In this document: positions 7,823 through 12,961 of the stretch, in pieces
Position numbering within the stretch: the stretch's first letter is position 1
Layout of the letters: the number at the start of each line of letters is the position of its first letter
From: Deltaproteobacteria bacterium
GTDB lineage: Bacteria > Desulfobacterota > Binatia > UBA9968
Direction: 5' to 3'
Assembly (NCBI GenBank): GCA_016184235.1
Contig: JACPDC010000087.1
Coordinates: 1 to 12,961, forward strand
DNA: 12,961 nt
Notes under the pieces: generated by a model
What the model was told of the DNA's origin: nothing
The model's input: the letters and a program-made list of their open reading frames with translations, nothing else
Database searches by the model: none
Program-made: the position numbers and the translations under genes

Positions 7823-7838
7823 GCACATTTCATGCCAA
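7823..7838 (-). promoter_or_regulatory. Sigma-54-like -24/-12 promoter candidate, leftward
   Basis: The minus strand reads TTGGCATGAAATGTGC. It has the invariant GG and GC of a sigma-54 promoter at the required 10-nt spacing, and agrees with TGGCACG-N4-TTGC except for CATG in place of CACG and GTGC in place of TTGC. Transcription would start near 7812, about 33 nt before ATG 7779, with the Shine-Dalgarno between. It would serve the zinc-ribbon/ftsH/glgP/ATPase genes. The motif is short, so chance occurrence is possible. Confidence 0.35.
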
Positions 7839-7847
7839 GGGAAAAAG

Positions 7848-7877
7848 AAGAAACTTCCCGAGGAATTCCCGTTTCTT
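7848..7877. repeat. Inverted repeat AAGAAAC/GTTTCTT with internal TTCCCG direct repeat
   Basis: Arms AAGAAAC (7848-7854) and GTTTCTT (7871-7877) are perfect complements around 16 nt. Inside, TTCCCG occurs twice 11 bp apart (7855-7860 and 7866-7871), close to one helical turn. This could be an operator, but the arms are short. Confidence 0.4.
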
Positions 7878-7878
7878 A

Positions 7879-7906
7879 GGCCGCGGCGAGATCCTCTCAC
7901 GCGGCC
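7879..7906. repeat. Inverted repeat GGCCGCG/CGCGGCC
   Basis: Perfect 7-bp arms at 7879-7885 and 7900-7906 surround 14 nt that contain a further GAG/CTC pair. In GC-rich DNA such a match has some chance probability. It is noted because it directly abuts its neighbours on both sides. Confidence 0.35.
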
Positions 7907-7923
7907 CTTTCCGGAGCCTCTTG

Positions 7924-7964
7924 GCACAGATGCGAAAAAGCGCCGCGCTATGTCGCATCTGTGC
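7924..7964. repeat. Perfect 12-bp inverted repeat with nested 4-bp stem
   Basis: GCACAGATGCGA (7924-7935) and TCGCATCTGTGC (7953-7964) are exact reverse complements separated by 17 nt. The spacer itself holds AGCG-CCG-CGCT, so the whole can fold as a 12-bp stem, a 3x3 internal loop and a 4-bp cap. No T-run follows on either strand, so it is not an intrinsic terminator. It lies near the middle of the divergent region, between the two candidate promoters, and fits an activator or repressor binding site, or a structured transcript if an unseen promoter lies outside it. I did not see a second copy in the window. Confidence 0.8.
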
Positions 7965-7992
7965 GAAAAACTATTCACCGTTTGGCGAAATT

Positions 7993-8013
7993 GCCGCCGG
8001 AATCAGCGGCGGC
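7993..8013. repeat. Inverted repeat GCCGCC/GGCGGC
   Basis: Six-bp arms at 7993-7998 and 8008-8013 with a 9-nt loop, immediately upstream of the rightward -24/-12 candidate. On its own it would be unremarkable in DNA of this composition. Confidence 0.3.
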
Positions 8014-8016
8014 TGG

Positions 8017-8032
8017 AGGCATGTTTCTTGCT
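8017..8032 (+). promoter_or_regulatory. Sigma-54-like -24/-12 promoter candidate, rightward
   Basis: The plus strand reads AGGCATGTTTCTTGCT. GG (8018-8019) and GC (8030-8031) are exactly 10 nt apart and the -12 half TTGCT is perfect. The -24 half is AGGCATG instead of TGGCACG. Transcription would begin near 8043, 36 nt before ATG 8079, with GGGAGGA between. It shares GGCATG with the leftward candidate. It would serve the CBS/small protein/GNAT-synthetase genes. Confidence 0.4.
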
Positions 8033-8078
8033 CTCCGTAATATCGTCGCTCAAGCGCCGCGACGGGAGGAAACGGCCT

Positions 8079-8492
8079 ATGAAAGTGGCAGAGGTGATGA
8101 CGGAGCATCCTTTAACCGCCCAACTCGACGACACTATCGGGCAGGCGGACCAGATCATGGATGAGGCGGGCATCCGGCAGTTGCCTGTGGTGCGGGATAA
8201 AGAGCTTGTCGGAATCCTTACGGATCGGGACATCCGCTCCTTCTTGAGCGGCCGGCTCTTGGGCACGCCCCAGGAGCGGGAAAAGGCGATGAACACCAGG
8301 GTTTCCGCGGTGATGACCAGCAACCCGATCTCGCTTGCGCCGGACGACGAGCTGCGCGAGGCCATAGAGCTTTTCATCGAGGAGAAGATGGGCGGCATCC
8401 CGGTGGTCGACGACGAGGAGGGGCTGGTGGGAATCGTCACGTATGTGGATATCCTGCGCTGTTTCCTGGACCGCCTGCAGGAAGAATCATAA
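8079..8492 (+). CDS. Two-CBS-domain protein
   Basis: A 137-residue soluble protein made of two CBS domains and nothing else. CBS1 (about 1-57) includes VAEVMTEHPLTAQLDD, GIRQLPVV and LVGILTDRDIRSFL. CBS2 (about 76-133) includes VSAVMTSNPISLAPDDEL, MGGIPVVDDEEGLVGIVTYVDIL. Such pairs (Bateman modules) bind adenine nucleotides such as AMP, ADP, ATP or S-adenosylmethionine, and stand-alone versions are thought to act as energy sensors that bind partner proteins. The ligand here cannot be told from sequence. ATG 8079 is preferred over an in-frame ATG at 7950. GGGAGGA (8064-8070) is 8 nt upstream, the CBS fold begins directly at it, and the longer version would begin inside the hairpin at 7924-7964. 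It is the first gene of the rightward stress operon. Confidence 0.9.
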   Translation: MKVAEVMTEHPLTAQLDDTIGQADQIMDEAGIRQLPVVRDKELVGILTDRDIRSFLSGRLLGTPQEREKAMNTRVSAVMTSNPISLAPDDELREAIELFIEEKMGGIPVVDDEEGLVGIVTYVDILRCFLDRLQEES

Positions 8493-8566
8493 AGACGGCC
8501 TTGGGGAGGGAACGCGCATAGAGCGGGACATCCTGGGCTATTTCCCGGCACGCTGGAGGAGGCCCT

Positions 8567-8833
8567 ATGGGAGGTTTTTTAGGAGAGAAAGAGATGCTCT
8601 CGCGGGAGCGAGTCAAGGAGATCCTGCGCAATAAAGAATACTCGTTTCTCGAAGAGAAGGTCTCCCTCTTGGGTATAGAGGGCGACGAGATCATCCTCAA
8701 AATTTCCTTTTTGCTGGAATACCGGAAACGGATGATCTCTATCGAGGAGAAAGAGCGCATCATCGTCTCCTTCGGCGATTTTAAGGTGGAGGACTGGGGC
8801 GACGGCGTGCGCAAGATCGCCGACGTCGAGTAA
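8567..8833 (+). CDS. Small protein of unknown function, 88 residues
   Basis: I do not recognise this protein. Visible features are a charged N-terminal helix (residues 10-35, MLSRERVKEILRNKEYSFLEE) and a compact, probably alpha/beta body ending in IIVSFGDFKVEDWGDGVRKIADVE. It has no Cys, no signal peptide and no membrane segment, and it is rich in Glu, Lys and Ile, unlike its Ala/Arg-rich neighbours. ATG 8567 follows GGAGGAGG (8555-8562) at good spacing. ATG 8594 is a possible second start after GGAGAGAAAGAG. The stop is 13 nt before the GNAT-synthetase gene, whose Shine-Dalgarno overlaps it, so the two are almost certainly cotranscribed and perhaps coupled. A partner of the acetyltransferase or the CBS protein is conceivable but only from position. 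Confidence 0.75.
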   Translation: MGGFLGEKEMLSRERVKEILRNKEYSFLEEKVSLLGIEGDEIILKISFLLEYRKRMISIEEKERIIVSFGDFKVEDWGDGVRKIADVE

Positions 8834-8846
8834 AGGAGAAGAGGCC

Positions 8847-11591
8847 ATGACCCCGGTGCGTCCCCTTTATGTTCCCCCGCCCTACCAGGACTCGGCAGAG
8901 TCCGGACGGCTGATCCTGCGGGACGGCACCACGGCCACGATCCGTCCGGCCCGACCCGAGGACCGCGATCTCCTCCAGGCATTCTTCAACCGCCTTTCCA
9001 CCGAGTCGAGGTGGCGCCGTTTTTTTTCCATGGCGGGCCCGGCGATGAAGGTGGTCGACTCTCTCTGCGACTCCTCGGAGCCGCGCTCCCGGCTCACCCT
9101 CGTCGTGCTGCGCACGATCGAAGGCGCCCCGCGCATCATCGCCACGGGAACTTATGTCGCTCGGGATCAAGGGACGGCCGAGGTCGCCATTGCCGTGGAC
9201 GACGACTTGCACGGGCGAGGGCTGGGCACGCTGTTGCTGGAGCGGCTGGCGCTCTTGGCCGTGCGCAGCGGCTTTTCCCGCCTCTGGGCCGTCACCCAGG
9301 CCGACAACCTGCCCATGCTCGAGGTCCTGGAGAGCTCCGGTTTTCCCGGGCGAAAAAAGCACGACAGCGGCTACGTAGAGATCGATCTCTCGGTCCAGCC
9401 GACCGAGGCCAGCGTCTCCCGGTCGGAAATGCGCGACCGGATCTCCACCGCGGCCTCGCTCCGCCCTTTTTTCGAGCCGCGCTCGGTCGCCGTGGTCGGC
9501 GCCTCGCGCGACCCGTCGAGCATCGGCTACCGCATCCTCGACGCCCTGATCGTGAATCACTTTCAAGGTCCGGTATACCCCGTCAATCCCAACGCCACCG
9601 TAGTGGGCTCGATGCGGGCCTACCCGAGCGTGCGCGAGCTGCCGGAGCCGGCGGAACTGGCGGTCATCGCGGTGCCGGCAAGCGCAGTTTTGCAGGCCAT
9701 CGACGACTGCGCGCTGGGGGGCGTGCGCGCCGTGGTCGTGATCTCGGCGGGATTCGCCGAGGTCGGCGGCGAGGGCAAAAGGCTGCAGCAGCAGCTGGTA
9801 GAGAAAATCCGCGGCTATGGCATGCGCATGGTCGGGCCCAACTGTTTGGGACTGCTCAACACCAATCCCCGGGTGCGGCTCAACGCCTCTTTCTCCCCCA
9901 TCTATCCGCCGCCCGGCAAGGTCGCGATGTCCTCTCAGAGCGGCGCCCTCGGCCTGGCGATCCTTTCCCTGGCGCGCCAGCGCGAGCTGGGACTCTCGAC
10001 CTTCGTCAGCGTCGGCAACAAGGGTGATGTCTCAGGCAACGATCTCCTCCAGTATTGGGAAGAGGACGAGCATACCGCCGTCATCCTCCTGTATCTTGAA
10101 TCGTTCGGCAACCCGCGCCGCTTCGCGCGCATCGCCCGCCGCGTGAGCCGCAGCAAACCGATCGTGGCGGTCAAGGCCGGACGGACACAGGCGGGCTCGC
10201 GCGCCGCCGGCTCCCACACCGCCGCCCTGGCGGCGAGCGATGTCGCCGTGGAGGCGCTCTTCCGCCAGACCGGCGTGATCCGCGCCGATACCCTGGACGA
10301 GATGTTCGATCTCGCCGCCACGCTGGGCAGCCAGCCGCTCCCGCGCGGACGGCGCGTGGCGATCCTGACCAACGCCGGCGGCCCCGGCATTCTCTGCGCC
10401 GACACCTGCGAGGCCGCAGGCCTCGTCATCCCGGAACTCTCCGAGGCCGCGAAGGCCGTGCTGCGCAGCTTCCTGCCGGTCACCGCGAGCGTGGCGAACC
10501 CCGTGGACATGATCGCCTCGGCGAGCGCCGAGCAGTACCGCCGGGCGATCGAGATCCTCCTGCCGGCAAGCGAGGTGGACGCGCTCATTGTGATCTCCAT
10601 TCCGGTCGGCATAACCGACGCGAGGGCCGTGGCCGGGGCGATACGCGAGGGGGTGGCGGCTGAGCGCAAGGCGGGCGGCGCGGGCAAGCCGGTCATCGCT
10701 TGCGTGATGGCGCCCGAAGGCATCCCGGCGCCGCTGTTTCTCGACGGGGAACGGATCCCGACCTATTTCTTTCCCGAGGAGGCGGGGCGCGTCCTGGCAA
10801 AGGCCGCCGCCTATGCGGAGTGGCGCTCCCAGCCGGTTGGCATGATTCCGGATTTCGACGACATCCGCTCGGAGCCGGCGCGCGAGGTTTGCAGAAGCGC
10901 TCTCGGTGAGCGCGGGCCAGGCTGGCTTTCCGCCGAGGAGACGCGCCAGGTCCTGACCGCCTTCGGCCTCCCTTTGCCGCCCGGCGGAGTCGCCCGGACG
11001 GCGGAAGAGGCCGCCGAGCTGGCGCGTGAGCTCGGCTTTCCCGTCACCGTAAAGCTCGCCTCGCACAAGATCATCCATAAGACGGAGATCGGCGCGGTGC
11101 AGCTGAATCTGGCGAGCGAGGGCGCTGTGCGCGACGCCTTTGAGAAAATTCGCGCGCGCCTGGCCGAGGACAACGCGCTCGACGCCATGGAAGGAGTGCT
11201 GGTGCAGCCGATGATCTCGCAAGGCGTCGAGGTCATGGCGGGCGTGACCCAGGACCCGCTCTTCGGCCCGCTGATCGCCTTCGGCCTGGGCGGCATCCAC
11301 GTCGAGATCTTGGGCGATGTCTGCTTCCGCGTCACGCCTGTGACGGACCGCGACGCCGAGGAGATGGTGCGGGAGATACGCGGCTTCCGCCTCCTCCAGG
11401 GCTATCGCGGCCATCCCCCGGCCGACCTGGAGGCGATCCAGACCGTGCTGCTCCGGCTCTCGCGCCTGGTGGAAGAGATCCCGGAGATCATCGAGCTCGA
11501 CTTGAACCCTATCTTCGCCCTGCCGCCCGACCAGGGCTGCCGCATCGCCGACGCCCGCATCCGGGTAGAGGCGCACGAGAGCAGACAGTAA
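8847..11591 (+). CDS. GNAT acetyltransferase fused to ADP-forming acyl-CoA synthetase (Pat-like, GNAT at N-terminus)
   Basis: A 914-residue cytoplasmic fusion. A GNAT domain (about 20-182) has the acetyl-CoA loop HGRGLGT (122-128) and EVAIAVDDD before it. It is followed by the full ADP-forming acetyl-CoA synthetase: CoA-binding Rossmann domain (about 205-335, SVAVVGASRDPSSIGYRIL, MVGPNCLGLLN), succinyl-CoA-ligase-like domains (about 350-660, AMSSQSGALG, SHTAALAASD, TNAGGPGILCAD) and an ATP-grasp domain (about 690-910, VKLASHKIIHKTEIGAV, DLNPIF). H457 and H744 sit where active acyl-CoA synthetases have their phospho-carrier histidines, so ATP synthesis from acyl-CoA remains possible. In Pat-type enzymes the GNAT part acetylates lysines of AMP-forming acyl-CoA synthetases. 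Salmonella Pat has GNAT at the C-terminus, while the Streptomyces lividans PatA has it at the N-terminus as here. ATG 8847 follows AGGAGAAGAGG. Whether it is an acetyltransferase, a synthetase or both is open. Confidence 0.92.
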   Translation: MTPVRPLYVPPPYQDSAESGRLILRDGTTATIRPARPEDRDLLQAFFNRLSTESRWRRFFSMAGPAMKVVDSLCDSSEPRSRLTLVVLRTIEGAPRIIATGTYVARDQGTAEVAIAVDDDLHGRGLGTLLLERLALLAVRSGFSRLWAVTQADNLPMLEVLESSGFPGRKKHDSGYVEIDLSVQPTEASVSRSEMRDRISTAASLRPFFEPRSVAVVGASRDPSSIGYRILDALIVNHFQGPVYPVNPNATVVGSMRAYPSVRELPEPAELAVIAVPASAVLQAIDDCALGGVRAVVVISAGFAEVGGEGKRLQQQLVEKIRGYGMRMVGPNCLGLLNTNPRVRLNASFSPIYPPPGKVAMSSQSGALGLAILSLARQRELGLSTFVSVGNKGDVSGNDLLQYWEEDEHTAVILLYLESFGNPRRFARIARRVSRSKPIVAVKAGRTQAGSRAAGSHTAALAASDVAVEALFRQTGVIRADTLDEMFDLAATLGSQPLPRGRRVAILTNAGGPGILCADTCEAAGLVIPELSEAAKAVLRSFLPVTASVANPVDMIASASAEQYRRAIEILLPASEVDALIVISIPVGITDARAVAGAIREGVAAERKAGGAGKPVIACVMAPEGIPAPLFLDGERIPTYFFPEEAGRVLAKAAAYAEWRSQPVGMIPDFDDIRSEPAREVCRSALGERGPGWLSAEETRQVLTAFGLPLPPGGVARTAEEAAELARELGFPVTVKLASHKIIHKTEIGAVQLNLASEGAVRDAFEKIRARLAEDNALDAMEGVLVQPMISQGVEVMAGVTQDPLFGPLIAFGLGGIHVEILGDVCFRVTPVTDRDAEEMVREIRGFRLLQGYRGHPPADLEAIQTVLLRLSRLVEEIPEIIELDLNPIFALPPDQGCRIADARIRVEAHESRQ

Positions 11592-11722
11592 CGCGGCGGA
11601 CCGGCCGAAGGTCCAAACAAGGATAGTTCTCGAAGAGCTTGATCGATCCGGCGATATCGAATAAGTCTACCGTATCCCTGAAGCCATCAGCTGATTTATA
11701 CTTCCTTAGGAGGCATGCACGC
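11592..11722 (+). other. Intergenic region before the amidohydrolase
   Basis: About 131 bases, more AT-rich towards the right end. A small hairpin GGACC-7 nt-GGTCC (11598-11614) follows the GNAT-synthetase stop but has no T-run, so it is not a standard terminator. A TTGATC (11639-11644) has only a poor -10 at 17 nt, and TATACT (11696-11701) is too close to the Shine-Dalgarno to be a usual promoter. The catabolic pair downstream probably has its own promoter here, but I cannot pick one. Confidence 0.4.
11708..11713 (+). promoter_or_regulatory. Shine-Dalgarno AGGAGG of the amidohydrolase
   Basis: A full-consensus AGGAGG lies 9 nt before ATG 11723. It rules out the upstream in-frame ATG at 11639. 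A nearer ATG at 11715 is out of frame and only 1 nt from the motif. Confidence 0.8.
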
Positions 11723-12808
11723 ATGAGCAGTCAACTCGCTGGCAGAATTATCGACGGCGACGGCCACGTCATGGAGGACAACGCGGGAATCATCGCCCAC
11801 ATGGCCGCCCCCTATCGGGAGATCGCACAGCGGAGAGGCGTCGTCTTTCCGCCGCTGGATCATCTCCACGCCGGGCGAGCCGTGGAAACGCCACCGCAGC
11901 GGGACGGGCGGCCCGGAGTCGGGCCTGAGGGCTGGCTCGCTTTTCTCGACGACGTCGGCATCGAATGGACCGCGCTCTACCCGACTCAAGCCTTAGCTTA
12001 CGGCAAGATCGTCAGCCTCGATTATGCGGTGGCGGTCTCACGGGCCTACAATGATTGGCTGTACCGCACCTACTTGAAGTTCGACGCCCGTTTCAAGGGG
12101 ATGGCGATCGTTCCGATGCAGGACCCGGAGGAAGCGGCCAAGGAGCTCAGGCGCGCCGTGACCCAACTGGGAATGCTGGGCGCCATGATGCCCTCCAACG
12201 GCCTGCCGGCGCCGCTGGGCTCCAAGATGTACTGGCCGGTTTACGCCGAGGCCGATCGGCTCGGCTGCTGCCTGGCCGTCCATGGCGGAGCGCACGACCG
12301 CTTCGGCATGGACCATATGAACATGTACGTCCCCGTGCACGCCCTGGGCCATCCCTGGGGCCTCGCCGTCAACTGCGCGAGCGTCGTGTACAACGGCATC
12401 TTCGACCGTTTCCCCCGCGTGCGGATCGCGTTTCTGGAGGGCGGGGTCGCCTGGCTCCTGCTATGTCTTGAGCGGTTTCATGCGTCGCACGAGACCCACT
12501 TCCAGTACATTCCTCCAGGCGAGTTTGGCGTGCGCGAGGGTGAGGAGCCGAGCCGATACATCATCAAGCGGATCAAAGAGGGCCGCCTGTTCCTCGGCTG
12601 CGAGGCGGAGGAGTTGACGATGCCCTTCGCCGTCAAGGTCATAGGCAACGAGCCTTTCATCTACTCTTCCGACTTTCCGCACGAAGTCACGAACGAGAGC
12701 TGCAAGCGCGATATCGCGGAGCTGATGGAGAGCGGCGACATTACCCAGGACGACAAGGAAGCCATTCTCTACCGCAACGCCGAGCGCTTCTACAAGTTGC
12801 CGCTCTAA
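11723..12808 (+). CDS. Metal-dependent amidohydrolase, amidohydrolase_2 / ACMSD-like family
   Basis: A 361-residue TIM-barrel metal hydrolase or decarboxylase of the amidohydrolase_2 family (PF04909-like), whose relatives include 2-amino-3-carboxymuconate semialdehyde decarboxylase and ring-cleavage hydrolases. The metal-site elements are visible: DGDGH (11-15) on strand 1, LAVHGG with H187 in the middle, H206/H210 (PVHALGH), FLEGG with E239, and the late aspartate D317 in IYSSDFPHE. The region AYNDWLYRTYLKFDARFKGMAIVPMQDPEEAAKEL is typical of the family in soil bacteria. The substrate is unknown; an aromatic or heterocyclic ring-cleavage product is a common guess. It has no signal peptide. 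The start at 11723 is fixed by AGGAGG at 11708-11713. The alcohol dehydrogenase gene follows after 13 nt, with its Shine-Dalgarno right at this stop codon, so the two form a catabolic operon. Confidence 0.88.
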   Translation: MSSQLAGRIIDGDGHVMEDNAGIIAHMAAPYREIAQRRGVVFPPLDHLHAGRAVETPPQRDGRPGVGPEGWLAFLDDVGIEWTALYPTQALAYGKIVSLDYAVAVSRAYNDWLYRTYLKFDARFKGMAIVPMQDPEEAAKELRRAVTQLGMLGAMMPSNGLPAPLGSKMYWPVYAEADRLGCCLAVHGGAHDRFGMDHMNMYVPVHALGHPWGLAVNCASVVYNGIFDRFPRVRIAFLEGGVAWLLLCLERFHASHETHFQYIPPGEFGVREGEEPSRYIIKRIKEGRLFLGCEAEELTMPFAVKVIGNEPFIYSSDFPHEVTNESCKRDIAELMESGDITQDDKEAILYRNAERFYKLPL

Positions 12809-12821
12809 GGGAGGGCTGCCC

Positions 12822-12961
12822 ATGAAGGACTGTCGCGCCGCCGTCATAACCGCCCATAATCAACCGCTTGAGATACAGCGGGTCCCGATTCCGGACCTGG
12901 AGCCGGGCGCTCTGCTGGTGCGGATAGAAGCCTCCACCCTCTGCGGCACCGACGTGCACCG
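12822..12961 (+). CDS. Zinc-dependent medium-chain alcohol dehydrogenase, N-terminal part (runs off window)
   Basis: Forty-six codons and two bases are present. They read MKDCRAAVITAHNQPLEIQR, then VPIPDLEPGALLVRIEASTLCGTDVHR. This is the N-terminal GroES-like half of a medium-chain (MDR) alcohol dehydrogenase. The Cys of LCGTDVH is the first catalytic zinc ligand, and the TD-H stretch is the standard continuation. Members oxidise alcohols or reduce aldehydes with NAD(P). The substrate cannot be told without the rest. ATG 12822 is preceded by AAGGGAGGG (12807-12815), which overlaps the amidohydrolase stop codon and suggests coupling. The structural zinc cysteines and the nucleotide-binding domain lie outside the window. 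Confidence 0.88.
   Translation, partial: MKDCRAAVITAHNQPLEIQRVPIPDLEPGALLVRIEASTLCGTDVH

Larger units (their letters stand above)
7780..8078. other. Divergent intergenic control region
   Basis: This is about 299 bases without a convincing gene. It separates the leftward zinc-ribbon/ftsH operon from the rightward CBS operon. It holds four inverted repeats (7848-7877, 7879-7906, 7924-7964, 7993-8013) and two outward-facing sigma-54-like elements. It is more AT-rich at its left end (around 7805-7855) than the flanking genes. Open frames that run through it lack ribosome-binding sites and cross the hairpins, so I treat it as regulatory. Confidence 0.6.

Noticed and set aside
7924..7964. Intrinsic terminator reading of the 12-bp hairpin
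   Set aside because: No run of T follows on either strand, and it lies between divergent gene starts, where no terminator is expected.
7950..8078. Upstream extension of the CBS protein from ATG 7950
   Set aside because: It would start inside the 12-bp inverted repeat without a Shine-Dalgarno. The CBS fold begins at ATG 8079 after GGGAGGA.
10032..11576. 514-codon minus-strand open frame opposite the GNAT-synthetase
   Set aside because: Low-complexity Arg/Ala/Gly composition and no motifs; it lies wholly within a firmly identified gene on the other strand.
11598..11614. Terminator after the GNAT-synthetase gene
   Set aside because: The stem is only 5 bp and no T-run follows.
11639..11701. 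Sigma-70 promoter for the amidohydrolase (TTGATC with a -10 at 17 nt, or TATACT)
   Set aside because: The -10 after TTGATC (TAAGTC) is poor, and TATACT would start transcription on the Shine-Dalgarno itself.
1..12961. CRISPR array, tRNA or rRNA genes, insertion sequences, phage genes
   Set aside because: No regularly spaced repeats, cloverleaf sequences, transposase motifs or flanking terminal repeats were seen. The coding content is continuous with ordinary chromosomal genes.

Overview
The window is GC-rich bacterial DNA with tightly packed genes. The gene mix suggests an uncultured soil or subsurface bacterium of the kind seen in Deltaproteobacteria-like, Rokubacteria-like or Binatota-like genomes: a GNAT/ADP-forming acyl-CoA synthetase fusion, a DTW-domain protein, a FAS1-like dehydratase, an ACMSD-like amidohydrolase and a zinc alcohol dehydrogenase. 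This assignment is an inference from gene content. There is no rRNA or other phylogenetic marker to fix it.

Layout, left half (minus strand, read from about 7780 down to 1): a small zinc-ribbon (TFIIB-type) protein, a membrane FtsH protease, a short-type alpha-glucan phosphorylase, and a P-type cation ATPase with unusual ion-site residues. Next comes a promoter-like TTGACA element and a MaoC/HTD2-type dehydratase gene broken by what looks like a 25-base deletion. Last is the start of a DTW-domain tRNA aminocarboxypropyltransferase gene, which appears to begin with CTG and runs off the window.

Layout, right half (plus strand, from 8079): a two-CBS-domain protein, an 88-residue protein of unknown function, and a 914-residue GNAT + ADP-forming acyl-CoA synthetase. 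A separate catabolic pair follows: an amidohydrolase_2 protein and the start of a zinc-dependent alcohol dehydrogenase.

The two halves diverge from a ~300-base region (7780-8078) that holds four inverted repeats, one with a perfect 12-bp stem. A sigma-54-like -24/-12 element with GG-N10-GC spacing faces outward on each side. The genes on both sides (protein quality control, glycogen breakdown, cation pumping, adenylate sensing, protein acetylation/acyl-CoA energy recovery) form a coherent energy-stress or low-oxygen survival cassette. It recalls the functional content of dormancy regulons such as DosR. The shared divergent control region is the most interesting element here. Its regulatory reading is a hypothesis from sequence alone.
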